From assembly GCF_020097815.1 (NCBI RefSeq), contig NZ_CP083663.1, forward strand, positions 1,798,001 to 1,862,000: a stretch of 64,000 nt of DNA, written 5' to 3'. Position 1 is the first letter of the stretch, and each line of letters begins with the position of its first letter. The notes under the pieces were generated by a model. That model had not been told where the DNA came from, did no database searches, and was given only the letters and a program-made list of their open reading frames with translations. The stretch comes from Haloprofundus salinisoli. GTDB taxonomy: Archaea; Halobacteriota; Halobacteria; Halobacteriales; Haloferacaceae. The translations under genes and the position numbers were made by a program. Positions 44,085-52,587 of the stretch are shown one piece after another.

Positions 44085-46210
44085 CACCGACCACCTCCGT
44101 GCTCGAATAGCAGTCCGGCGCGACAGTCGCCGCAGTAATCGAAGACGCTCGCTTCGGCGTTCGGCGCGATTCCTTCGACGACGTCGCCGACCTCGCCTTT
44201 CACCTTCTCGATGGAACCCATACTGGCGAACGGCTTGCCGCAGCGGACGCACTCGGCCATCTGGCCCTCGAACACCGTCTCCCAGCGCTCACCGTCGGTG
44301 CGCTCGGGGAGTCGAGAGAGGTCCAGACCCGTCTCGATGGTGATGGCCGTCTCCGGACAGCCCTCCTCGCAGAGTCCGCAGTTGACGCAGTCCTCGTGAC
44401 TGAACTGCAGGTCGCCGTCGGTCGTCCGCCGGATGGCATCGGTCGGACAGAGCGTCGAACAGGTCGGCGTGAGGTTGCACGCCTCGCTCACCTCCATCAG
44501 ACCGAACGCCTCCAAGCCCCGAATCACGTCCCGGTTGGGGTCGGTGCGGTCGACGATCGATCGAACGCTCTCGAGCGCCCAGTCGTGGGTGTTGAACGCC
44601 GGATTCGGCTTGTCGTCGCGGACGACGCCCGTCGCGCGGTGTTCGCCCGCCGAAATCGGCGTCTCCGAGAGGCCGTCGACGAACGCGCTCACGTCGTCGA
44701 CGAACGACTCGTGGTCGTCCGGGTCGGGTGCGAAGAAACTGACGCGCTCGTCGAGACCGAGGTCGGTCGTCGCGCGGTTCAGCCGTTCCACGAGTTCGGC
44801 CTTCGGGTCCGGTCCGGAGTGCAGACAGCTCTCGCCGCACCCGACGATGGCGACGCCGTCGGCCCCCGCGGCGAGCGCGTGGAGGACGTGCGCTTCGCCG
44901 ACGGTGTCGGTGCAGTTCACCGAGACGGGGAGAATCGGGGGATAGGTGAATTCGGTGCCGCTGGCGGCGCGCCGACCGTAGGCGCGGAGCGCGTCGGCGG
45001 CGCGTTCCGAGCAGACGAACGCGACGACCGGCGTCTCGATGCCCTGCTTCCCTCGGCTGAACAACCAGCCGCTGCCCTGTTCTTCGACGTCCAAAAGCGC
45101 CTCCACCTCGCGGGCGAGGCGCTCGTTCGAGGGTTCGCGGAGCATCGTCGCGCCCGTCGGGCAGGCGCTCGTACACGCCCCGCAGTCCTGACACGCCACT
45201 TCGTCGAACTCGACGGAGTCGACGGTCGGTCGCCGGACCGCGTCGTGCGGGCAGGCATCGGTGCAAGCGGTACAGCCCTGCTGGCTCGACTCGCCGGCCG
45301 CGCAGACGTCGAGTTCGAGGTCCAGATGCTTCGGCTTCGTGACGCCGCCGAGGAGACTCTCGACGGCAGCGACGGTTCCGGCGTCGACGGGGCCGGTGTA
45401 GAAGCCGAGTCGGCCGCCCCGCGCGACGGATGGCGAGTCGGTAGAGACCACCTGGTCAGCGTCGACGGTTCGCTCGACGCCCGAGCGGTCGATGGCGTCG
45501 GTCGGGCAGCACTCCTCCCACTCGCCGCCGGGGGCGTCGGGATCGATGTCGACGGGGTAGCGCGTCAGCATCCCGTCGGGACCCTCCTTTACGCACTTCA
45601 TGCAGGAGACGCAGTCCTCTGTCACTTCGGACCTGAGCGTGAGTTCGAAGCCGCCGAACTCGCCCTCGACAGCGACGACGCGCCCGCGCTCGACGGTCAC
45701 GTTCGACAGGTCGGCGTCGACGTCATGGAAGTCGCGGCCGTCGGCGACGAGCGTCACCTCGGCGGAGTCTGCGAGCGCGGCGGCCGTCTCGGCGTCGCCG
45801 ACGACGACGACGGCGTCACCCGCCTCGCCGGTGACGGTGCGGGTCGCCGCCTCGTGTTCGAGTCCGGCGCGGCGCGCGTTCAGCAGCCGGGAGGTCTTGT
45901 CGGTGGCCGCGTCGCGTTCGTGGACCCAGCCCGCGCCCGCGCGGTGGTCGACGAACGAGGTGGCCTCCGGGTGGAGTCCCTTCTCTTCGGCGAGTGCGCG
46001 GAAGCGTCGCTGGCAGCCCGAATCCGGGGCGGTAACGAGTAACTGGTCGAGTTCGTACTCGTCGACGAGCTGCGCCATCGCGGGGAGGCCGTCCTCACAG
46101 AGTAGCGTCGAACTGGCGACGATGTCCACGTCACGGACGCCGTCTCGCGTTCGTTCGAGGTCGATGTCGCAGGCGTCGCCGCAGGAGCACACAAAGGCGC
46201 CGACGTTCAT
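44084..46210 (-). CDS. HdrA-like/FlpD-like polyferredoxin
   Basis: The 708-residue protein begins like HdrA (VGAFVCSCGDACDIDLE, then LLCEDGLPAM and LLVTAPDSGCQRRF). Next is a shortened Rossmann-like stretch (DAVVVVGDAETAAAL) in place of a full flavin domain. A cluster region follows (CVSCMKC, ECCP), then two ferredoxin motifs (GCTACTDACP, CQDCGACTSACP), an MvhD/FlpD domain (VVAFVCSERAADALRAYG, GADGVAIVGCGESCLH) and two more motifs (CNLTPTCSTLCP, CVNCGLCEEGCP). It ends in a CxxC/CxxC ribbon. It probably passes electrons between ferredoxin-type carriers and the divergent formate-dehydrogenase-like complex. Start ATG 46210 is set by the HdrA N-terminus. Confidence 0.85.
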   Translation of the reverse strand: MNVGAFVCSCGDACDIDLERTRDGVRDVDIVASSTLLCEDGLPAMAQLVDEYELDQLLVTAPDSGCQRRFRALAEEKGLHPEATSFVDHRAGAGWVHERDAATDKTSRLLNARRAGLEHEAATRTVTGEAGDAVVVVGDAETAAALADSAEVTLVADGRDFHDVDADLSNVTVERGRVVAVEGEFGGFELTLRSEVTEDCVSCMKCVKEGPDGMLTRYPVDIDPDAPGGEWEECCPTDAIDRSGVERTVDADQVVSTDSPSVARGGRLGFYTGPVDAGTVAAVESLLGGVTKPKHLDLELDVCAAGESSQQGCTACTDACPHDAVRRPTVDSVEFDEVACQDCGACTSACPTGATMLREPSNERLAREVEALLDVEEQGSGWLFSRGKQGIETPVVAFVCSERAADALRAYGRRAASGTEFTYPPILPVSVNCTDTVGEAHVLHALAAGADGVAIVGCGESCLHSGPDPKAELVERLNRATTDLGLDERVSFFAPDPDDHESFVDDVSAFVDGLSETPISAGEHRATGVVRDDKPNPAFNTHDWALESVRSIVDRTDPNRDVIRGLEAFGLMEVSEACNLTPTCSTLCPTDAIRRTTDGDLQFSHEDCVNCGLCEEGCPETAITIETGLDLSRLPERTDGERWETVFEGQMAECVRCGKPFASMGSIEKVKGEVGDVVEGIAPNAEASVFDYCGDCRAGLLFEHGGGR

Positions 46211-46214
46211 ACTC

Positions 46215-46233
46215 GTGTGATAGCTTACCACAC
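46215..46233. promoter_or_regulatory. Inverted repeat just upstream of the polyferredoxin start
   Basis: GTGTGATAGCTTACCACAC is an inverted repeat with half-sites of type GTGTGRTA. It lies 5-23 bases before the ATG at 46210. TATA-like AGATATTTCC (minus strand, about 46271-46280) is further upstream, so the repeat would fall in the leader or at the transcript start. Part of it (TGTGATAGCTTAC) resembles TGTGCATAGCTAAC at 47006-47019 before the divergent operon. Confidence 0.4.
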
Positions 46234-46339
46234 GTGAAAGCCTTTGCGCGCCGACAAGATTCAAAAGAAAGGAAATATCTCTGCAGGGAGATAGTTGACA
46301 GAAGAACTCAGTGGTTTGTGGAACGTCCTTGAGCCAACC

Positions 46340-46500
46340 ACGGTGGTCATGGTGGCCGCAGTCGGAGTCCGCCGACCGCTCGTTGAGCCGCGAGTGAACT
46401 ACCCCACCCTACTCGCTCGCTACGTTCGCTCCTTGATCTTTGAAGTCGGAGGCTCCACCTTGAATTACGCTGAAAGACGGGGTAACGCCTAAACCACTGG
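46340..46500. mobile_element. Possible IS200/IS605-type end remnant
   Basis: The segment with GTGAACTACCCCACCCTACT and the following CGCTCGCTACGTTCGCTCC resembles terminal sequences that often flank TnpB-type elements in haloarchaea. The matching GGGTGGGG arm of a hairpin is missing, and no transposase remains. A 65-codon frame here (46295-46492) has no recognisable domain. The call rests on resemblance from memory, so confidence is low. Confidence 0.25.
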
Positions 46501-46516
46501 CGGCCTATGTTAAACT

Positions 46517-46687
46517 ATGACACACAAAGACAGCGGTTGGCGACCGAGTGTCGGAACCCAGACGTACGCCGGATTCGAGCTCTGGGATCACGGCTCTGCC
46601 CCGCACAAAATCAACGACGCCCAAGTCGACGGTGACATCGAATTCGACTGGGAGGAAATCGAGCGAGCGGTTCGGTCGAGAGAGTAG
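46517..46687 (+). CDS. 56-residue haloarchaeal protein, function unknown
   Basis: ATG 46517 to TAG 46685-46687 encodes a 56-residue acidic protein (KDSGWRPSVGTQTYAGFELW, later HKINDAQVDGDIEFDWEEIE). A frameshifted relative at 40990-41160 keeps the KDSGWRP, the aromatic middle and the INxxxVDG block, which shows that this reading frame has been under selection. No metal-binding residues or helix signal peptide are visible. Confidence 0.7.
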   Translation: MTHKDSGWRPSVGTQTYAGFELWDHGSAPHKINDAQVDGDIEFDWEEIERAVRSRE

Positions 46688-47057
46688 CTCCTCTCAACAC
46701 CTAATCGACTCTTTGCTAGCGGATCACCGCTTAGCCTACGGCGAGCGGTCCAAGTGTTCCCGTGAGACCACGATTCAAAGGCGGTCTGAGTCGGTCCCTT
46801 CGGAGTTCAGTTCGCCAACGGTACCGAAACGCGTCACCGAACCGTATATTAGCGAGTTCTACCGTTTTCGCCATTTCTTCATGCCGCCATCTGCTTCGTG
46901 CATTTTCTATTACTGGAGAGATTAATAGATGGAACGATAACATCTGGCGACTGTATCCCAGTTCCACCATAACACTCATTATTAAACATGCTGGATATTT
47001 GAGCATGTGCATAGCTAACAGCGGACAATCACCGCAGTTGAAAGATAGGTGGAGATC
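46688..47057. promoter_or_regulatory. AT-rich control region of the formate-dehydrogenase-like operon
   Basis: No supported gene lies in these 370 bases, which are clearly richer in A and T than the surroundings. Candidate TATA boxes on the plus strand are CATTATTAAAC (about 46976-46986) and GGATATTTG (about 46992-47000), followed by TGTGCATAGCTAAC (47006-47019). AGGTGG, five bases before ATG 47058, is the ribosome binding site. Confidence 0.5.
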
Positions 47058-50000
47058 ATGAGTTCGGAACCCGTTTCGCTGGATCTCGACCGTCGGTCGT
47101 TCATGAAGGCTAGCGCGCTCGCCGGCGCACTCGCGTTGGGAGGGAGCGCAACAGGCCAGGTGCTCGCTCAGAGCGAAAGTGACGAAGAGGGTGGAGCAGA
47201 TACGGAAGGGGAACTTGTAAAGACGATTTGTAACTTCTGCGCCGTCGGCTGCGGGTTCAAAGGCGAGCGGAAGGGCAACGCGTTCGTCGGCCAGGAACCG
47301 TGGTTCGAACACCCAGTCAACAACGGTTCGCTCTGTTCGAAAGGTGCAGCGATTTACGGCAGTGAACACTCGCCGAAACGACTGAAACACCCCCTGAAAC
47401 TCGAAGAGGGCGAGTGGAAGAAGATTTCGTGGGGCGAAGCAATGGGCGAGATTGGCGACGAACTCCTGCGTATCCGCGACGAGTACGGCCCGGATAGTGT
47501 CATGTGGCTCGGAAGCGCCCACCACGCTAACGAGGAGGCGTACGCCTTCCGTAAACTCGCCGCGCTTTTCGGAACGAACAACGTCGACCACCAAGCGCGC
47601 ATCTGCCACTCCACGACCGTCGCCGGTCTCGCAAACACGTGGGGCTACGGTGCGATGACGAACACGATAAATGACTACCGGAACTACGACCTCGACATCA
47701 TCATCGGGCAGAACCCCGCCGAGGCTCACCCAATCGCGATGCAACACATCCTCGAGGGTCAGAGACGCGGCGGCACGATCGTCTCGGTCGACGCCCGGTA
47801 CACGAAGACGTCGGCACACGCTGACCACTTCTACCGTATCCGTCCCGGTACGGACGTTGCGCTGATGATGGGGATCATCCGCTACCTCCGCGAGCAGGGC
47901 GAACTCGATCAGCAGATGATCAACGACCGAGTCCAAGGGTGGCCCGACGTCGACGCCAAACTCGACAGATACGACCTCGACACGGTCGAAGACATCACTT
48001 GGGTGAGCAAGGATGACATCCAGGAACTCGGCGACCTCATCATCGAGAACAAGCCGAACGTCCAAATCGAGTGGGCGATGGGCGGAACCCAGCACAACAA
48101 CGGGACCCAGAACATCCGTTCGTACGCGCTGACGAGCCTCGGGTCGGGCTGTGCGGCCCGCAGCGGCGGCGGATTGCAGGTAATGCGCGGCCACTCGAAC
48201 GTCCAGGGCGCGACCGACCTCGGCCCGAACAGCCACATCCTTCCGGGGTACTACTCCAATGACTCGCCGGGGTCGTGGGCTTACTGGACCGACGTCTGGA
48301 ACGAGAGCCCGTGGACCAGCGGGAGCATCTCCATGTCAGAGATGTACGATCGTTTCGAGATGATGTCGAAGGAGAAGTACGAGGCGCAGGGCGGCTCCGA
48401 GTCCACCTTCGAGAACGAGGGCCTCGAGGTCAACAGCCGATCGATGATGCTCCAGAGCGGACTCACCGTCGCCCGGTGGTTCGAGGCAGCCCTCGACAAG
48501 AAGGACCGGCTGAACCAGTCCGAACTCTACCAGCCGAACAAGGTGAAGGCGGCCATCTACGACGGACACTCCACGAACTCCATCAGCGAGATGGACAAGC
48601 AGAAGAAGGCGTTGGAGAACCTCGACCTGCTGGTCGTCGTGGACATGTTCCCGTCGTTGGCGTCGGTGATGCACAACCGCGACGACGGCGTCATCCTATT
48701 ACCGGCGTCGAGCCAGTACGAACACCACGGCACCGTTACCAACTCCCACCGCTCGGTGCAGTGGCGCAACCCCGTCCGGCCGCCGGGCCACAACTCCAAG
48801 ACGGACATGGAGATTATCCAGCTGTTCGCCGACGCGCTCGGATTCGGCGAGCATTTCGACTGGGGCAGCGGCAACGGCCTGTTCAATGGGCGCTCCACCT
48901 ACGAGGATGCGCTCCGCGAAATCAATCTCGGAGTGCGCACCATCGGCTATCAGCAGGACCCCGAGCGTCTCCAGCGCCAATACGAGTACGACTGGGCGTT
49001 CAGCACGGAAGACCTGAAGGTCGACAAGCCTGGGCTCCCGGTCAGCGGTGAGTACTGGCAGCTCCCGTGGCCGTGCTGGGGTGAAGGACATCCAGGTACG
49101 CCCATCATCTGGCGCGATGATATTGACCCGCGCGAGGGCGGCCAAGACTTCCGCGCCCGCTGGGGAACGAAAGCGCCGACGCCGCAAGAGTGGCAGAAGA
49201 TGAGCGATGCAAAGGGCATTCAGAAAGAGTACCCGTTCAAGGAGACGGTGAAGCAGCAAGGCCAGAAAGGTCTGGACATGCTTCGAGCGCCGTACAAACC
49301 CGACTGGTACGGCGGCAAGGAGATAAAGGGCGTTCCGGAGTACCCCAACTTCTCCACTGCGTGGCCGAAGGATGTCGCGAATCCCGACTCGCTTTCGATT
49401 CCGTACGAGTACGCGCTTCGAGCGGACAAATCGCCCTATGATGCTGCGAAGGAGCTCAAGAAGCGCGGCGCCGACGTCAATCCGAAGGAGTACGAGCCGT
49501 ACGACGTCAAGCAACCTGATCCACCGACCGGTCGAGGGCGTGCCCGCGGTGTCGCCTGGGACTTCTTGGACACCGTCCCCGTCCACCGCGAACCGGTCGA
49601 GAGTCCGCGCCCGGACCTGGTCGAAAAGTGGCCCGCGAACGGTCGGCAGACGAACTTCTATCGGGTCGACCAGAACAATGCGGAGGTCCAGAAACGAGCG
49701 ACTACGGCGGCGCAAAAGCAGGGCATGAACATCATCATGACGACCGGACGCCAGGTCGAGCATCAGGGTGGTGGGTCTGAGTCGCGCTCGAACATTTTCC
49801 TGGCCGACCTTCAGCCGCACATGTACGCCGAAATTCATCCGAATCTGGCCGAGCAAATCGGCATCGACGGTGGCGACCTGGTCGTCGTTTCGACGACAGA
49901 CCGGGGGTCTATCCTCGTGAAGGCGCGGGTAACCCATCGACCGAACGAGAAAGAGACGTTCCTGCCGTTCCACTGGGGTGGCGTCTACCACGGGAAGAGC

Positions 50001-50252
50001 CTAGAGGAGAAGTACCCCGACGGAATGGCACCGTTCGCCATCGGGGACAGCGTGAATATCATCACGTCTCGCGGGTACGACGTCGAGACCCAGATGCAGG
50101 AAACGAAGCCTGCGATGGTGAAAATCCAGAAGGCGACTACCGACCTACTCGAGAGGCTGAATATGGATACCGACCTCACGTTCCCGCAGGACCGTGATGG
50201 CGTCGGCCTGCAGAAAGATTTCGACGTCCGTGACTCGAAAACTGTTCAATGA
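47058..50252 (+). CDS. Formate-dehydrogenase-like molybdopterin oxidoreductase, catalytic subunit
   Basis: The 1064-residue protein has a Tat signal (DRRSFMKASALAGALALGGS), so the complex faces outward. An N-terminal [4Fe-4S] site follows (Cys58-x2-Cys61-x3-Cys65 and Cys93, in ICNFCAVGCG and GSLCSKG). The block NNVDHQARICHSTTVAGLAN corresponds to the Sec/Cys metal ligand region of FDH-N; Cys183 (TGC at 47604) takes the place of selenocysteine. QNPAEAHPIAMQHILEG and a C-terminal dinucleotide-binding domain (HMYAEIHPNLAEQIGIDGGD) follow. Length and order fit formate dehydrogenase alpha, though related substrates cannot be excluded. ATG 47058 with AGGTGG is preferred over GTG 47049. Confidence 0.88.
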   Translation: MSSEPVSLDLDRRSFMKASALAGALALGGSATGQVLAQSESDEEGGADTEGELVKTICNFCAVGCGFKGERKGNAFVGQEPWFEHPVNNGSLCSKGAAIYGSEHSPKRLKHPLKLEEGEWKKISWGEAMGEIGDELLRIRDEYGPDSVMWLGSAHHANEEAYAFRKLAALFGTNNVDHQARICHSTTVAGLANTWGYGAMTNTINDYRNYDLDIIIGQNPAEAHPIAMQHILEGQRRGGTIVSVDARYTKTSAHADHFYRIRPGTDVALMMGIIRYLREQGELDQQMINDRVQGWPDVDAKLDRYDLDTVEDITWVSKDDIQELGDLIIENKPNVQIEWAMGGTQHNNGTQNIRSYALTSLGSGCAARSGGGLQVMRGHSNVQGATDLGPNSHILPGYYSNDSPGSWAYWTDVWNESPWTSGSISMSEMYDRFEMMSKEKYEAQGGSESTFENEGLEVNSRSMMLQSGLTVARWFEAALDKKDRLNQSELYQPNKVKAAIYDGHSTNSISEMDKQKKALENLDLLVVVDMFPSLASVMHNRDDGVILLPASSQYEHHGTVTNSHRSVQWRNPVRPPGHNSKTDMEIIQLFADALGFGEHFDWGSGNGLFNGRSTYEDALREINLGVRTIGYQQDPERLQRQYEYDWAFSTEDLKVDKPGLPVSGEYWQLPWPCWGEGHPGTPIIWRDDIDPREGGQDFRARWGTKAPTPQEWQKMSDAKGIQKEYPFKETVKQQGQKGLDMLRAPYKPDWYGGKEIKGVPEYPNFSTAWPKDVANPDSLSIPYEYALRADKSPYDAAKELKKRGADVNPKEYEPYDVKQPDPPTGRGRARGVAWDFLDTVPVHREPVESPRPDLVEKWPANGRQTNFYRVDQNNAEVQKRATTAAQKQGMNIIMTTGRQVEHQGGGSESRSNIFLADLQPHMYAEIHPNLAEQIGIDGGDLVVVSTTDRGSILVKARVTHRPNEKETFLPFHWGGVYHGKSLEEKYPDGMAPFAIGDSVNIITSRGYDVETQMQETKPAMVKIQKATTDLLERLNMDTDLTFPQDRDGVGLQKDFDVRDSKTVQ

Positions 50253-50261
50253 GGTGATACT

Positions 50262-50933
50262 ATGTCAACAAACAACTCGAACCAAGTAATGGGCCAAGGC
50301 GTCATGAGCGTCGGTGAGGACGCGCGAATCTTCCCCGACGTAGAGGCGTGTATCGACTGTGGCGGCTGCGTCGTCGCCTGCAAACGAACCTGGGACGTCC
50401 CGCGAGACGAACAGCGCATCAGCATCTCGACGATGCTCGAAGGGCAGGAGGCGGCGGCAGGGCTCAACGCCAACAGCGCGCAGGCGCTTAGACAAGGCCA
50501 GTCGCCCGGTGAGACGAGCGTGCCGATGCAGTGCTACCACTGCGAGAACGCCCCCTGCGTCTCGGTCTGCCCGACCGACTCGCTGTTGAAGAAGGACAAC
50601 GGCTTCGTCGAGGTCAGAGACGACCTCTGCGTCGGCTGTCAGTACTGCCTGTCGGCGTGTCCGTTCGGTGCGCCGCAGTTCCCCGAGGCGGACGAGGGAG
50701 CGGCGAAACTCTTCGGCACCGGCGGGACGATGGACAAGTGTACGATGTGCGAGGAGCGCCAGGACGTCGGCAAGGGTCCGGCCTGCGCCGAGGAGTGCGC
50801 GACGGACGCTATCCTCGTCGGGACGACCGGTCAGATAGCCGAAGAACTCGACAAGCGCGGCAGCGCGTCGTTCTTCAATCAGGAGGCGATGGAGATCATC
50901 TTCGGTGAGGAGGGCGCGAGGGAGTTCCAATGA
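50262..50933 (+). CDS. Formate-dehydrogenase-like iron-sulfur subunit
   Basis: The 223-residue protein has four four-cysteine groups for four [4Fe-4S] clusters: CIDCGGCVVAC, CYHCENAPCVSVC, CVGCQYCLSAC and CTMC with CAEEC. This is the DmsB/FdnH-type electron conduit from the catalytic subunit to the membrane. It lacks the C-terminal anchor helix of E. coli FdnH. It has no signal peptide, so it would be carried out with the Tat-exported partner. GAGGTGATACT precedes the ATG, and the next gene overlaps its stop by four bases. Confidence 0.92.
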   Translation: MSTNNSNQVMGQGVMSVGEDARIFPDVEACIDCGGCVVACKRTWDVPRDEQRISISTMLEGQEAAAGLNANSAQALRQGQSPGETSVPMQCYHCENAPCVSVCPTDSLLKKDNGFVEVRDDLCVGCQYCLSACPFGAPQFPEADEGAAKLFGTGGTMDKCTMCEERQDVGKGPACAEECATDAILVGTTGQIAEELDKRGSASFFNQEAMEIIFGEEGAREFQ

Positions 50934-51367
50934 ACCGTTCGCTGCCCGAGACGAGAGATTACAGCGGGCTGGCTATCGCCGTCAACGCGGTCATCGCCAT
51001 CGCCGTCACCGCTGTCGTCGTCTGGTTGGCGTCGGGGTTCGCATTCAACGCAGAGGCGCTTTTCCGTGTCGGTCCAACCGTCGAAGCCGGCGGTATCGGT
51101 GCGGACTGGCGCGCCGGTAACACGATTCCGGCGCTGGACTTCCTCATCGCGTTCGTCCACGCGGCCGACGTACTGATGGGCATCTTCATCCTCGTGATGG
51201 TGTTCGTCCACTGGGGCGCGTTCCGTCGCCTGGCCTCGCGGATGCGCCAACCCGGCGAAGCGGCGCGCTACGAATCCGACGCCGTCGCCGACGGCGGCCG
51301 AGCGGTCTCCAGCAGGGCCTCGGACTCCGGTGACGACGCTCCCGACCCACGGGGTGACGACCGATGA
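50930..51367 (+). CDS. Small membrane subunit of the formate-dehydrogenase-like complex
   Basis: The 145-residue protein has two helices (about 13-35 and 65-88) and a long polar, acidic tail. The second helix, FLIAFVHAADVLMGIFILVM followed by VFVH, has two histidines about 17 residues apart, facing opposite ends of the membrane. That could be haem or quinone contact, but this is a guess. It overlaps both neighbours by four bases, so it belongs to the complex or its assembly. Its family is not recognised; E. coli FDH-N has no counterpart. Confidence 0.65.
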   Translation: MNRSLPETRDYSGLAIAVNAVIAIAVTAVVVWLASGFAFNAEALFRVGPTVEAGGIGADWRAGNTIPALDFLIAFVHAADVLMGIFILVMVFVHWGAFRRLASRMRQPGEAARYESDAVADGGRAVSSRASDSGDDAPDPRGDDR

Positions 51368-52368
51368 CGAACTTGGACCACGGGAAGTTCACCGGGATGA
51401 CGACGACGTTCCACACGCTGTTGGCGCTGGACGTGTTCATCCTGTTCTTCTCGGGGTACGGGATGATGTTCAACGACGAACTCTGGTGGCTCGTCACGCT
51501 GATGGGCGGCAACACCGGCGTGACGGCGGTCCACCGCATCGCGGGACTCGGCCTCGTCGCGCTCATCGTCTTCTGGATGCTGATGATGCTGACGACGAGC
51601 ACCGGTCGCAGCAACTTCCGCGAGATTCTGATGGGCCCCGACGACATCGCCGCGATGATACAGGACATCAAGTTCGTCCTCGGGATGGCCGACGAGCGCC
51701 ACTCGAACGCCCGACAGTTCGCGGGTTACAACTCCGACGAGGTACCGCTGCTGTCGTACGTCGGCAAGGGCGTCGTCTACATCTTCTCCGTCGAACTGCT
51801 GCTTCTGACCATCTCCGGTCTTCTCATCTGGAGCAAGACCGGCGTCATGCAGTACTTCGCCACCAAAACGGCGGCGATGGCGTTCGTCGTCTTCCACGGT
51901 CTGCTCGGCGTCATCATGCTGATGGGTGTGATGTTCCACATCTTCGAGCACGGCTTTCACCCGGCGTTCTACCCGGTGGAGGTGAAGGCGTTTATCCCTC
52001 GAAAACTGATTCCGGAGGAGCACGCCGACACCGACCACGACTCGACCGGCATCAGTCAACTCGGCCTCGCGCCGTCGTGGGGGTGGGCGACGAACGTCAT
52101 GGGCGTGCTCACCGTCATCGGCATCGTGAGCGTTCTCGTCGGGAGCATCTTCGACGAAGGCTACCCTGTCCCGCGCGAACTCGTCGTCGGCGGGGGTCCG
52201 ACGGACCTGTTGTTGACTGTCGGCATCAATATCGGCATCCTCGTGCTGTTCATCGGCATGGCGCTGCAGATGTACGGTAACCTGCTGCGCGTCCGCTGGC
52301 AGAAGCAGTTGGCCGAGGAGGCTCGCACGACGGCGGCGACGGACGGCGGACAGGTGAACGACCACTGA
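51364..52368 (+). CDS. Cytochrome b subunit of the formate-dehydrogenase-like complex
   Basis: The 334-residue protein has a core of four helices with histidines suited to two b haems (FHTLLALDVFILFF, VHRIAGLGLVALIV, VVFHGLLGVIMLMGVMFHIF, EHGFH), as in the FdnI/NarI-like family. Two more helices follow (about 240-262 and 285-305), an extension beyond the usual length. It would pass electrons from the iron-sulfur subunit to menaquinone. The N-terminus FTGMTTTFHTLLAL is typical. It is the last gene of the operon; hairpins follow about 55 bases after its stop. Confidence 0.85.
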   Translation: MTNLDHGKFTGMTTTFHTLLALDVFILFFSGYGMMFNDELWWLVTLMGGNTGVTAVHRIAGLGLVALIVFWMLMMLTTSTGRSNFREILMGPDDIAAMIQDIKFVLGMADERHSNARQFAGYNSDEVPLLSYVGKGVVYIFSVELLLLTISGLLIWSKTGVMQYFATKTAAMAFVVFHGLLGVIMLMGVMFHIFEHGFHPAFYPVEVKAFIPRKLIPEEHADTDHDSTGISQLGLAPSWGWATNVMGVLTVIGIVSVLVGSIFDEGYPVPRELVVGGGPTDLLLTVGINIGILVLFIGMALQMYGNLLRVRWQKQLAEEARTTAATDGGQVNDH

Positions 52369-52423
52369 ACACCGACTTTTCGACGCCCACCTTTTGCGCT
52401 GCGAGGCGGCTTCATCGCCCTGC

Positions 52424-52510
52424 GGGAGAGCGAAGCTCTCCCGGGCCCTTGCTCACTACGTTCGCAAGGATTCCGTTCGGTCGTCGGCCGAGAATCGCGG
52501 AACGATTCTC
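52424..52510. terminator. Three consecutive hairpins downstream of the cytochrome b gene
   Basis: Three perfect stems stand in a row: GGGAGAGC/GCTCTCCC around GAA (52424-52442), CCTTGC/GCAAGG (52447-52469) and GAGAATCG/CGATTCTC around CGGAA (52490-52510). They lie after the formate-dehydrogenase-like operon and before the convergent small gene. A terminator or a structured RNA is possible. The middle loop (TCACTACGTTC) resembles the segment at about 46420, so mobile origin is also possible. Confidence 0.4.
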
Positions 52511-52587
52511 GCACGGTAAGTAACGAGACGTAGCTGTTTCTCAGCCACCCGGCGTACTTTGTTCAGGTTACCATCGACCAGCAGTAC

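Noticed and set aside
47604-47606. Possible selenocysteine in the formate-dehydrogenase-like subunit
   Set aside because: The codon at the Sec/Cys position is TGC (Cys183), and no in-frame TGA occurs in the gene.
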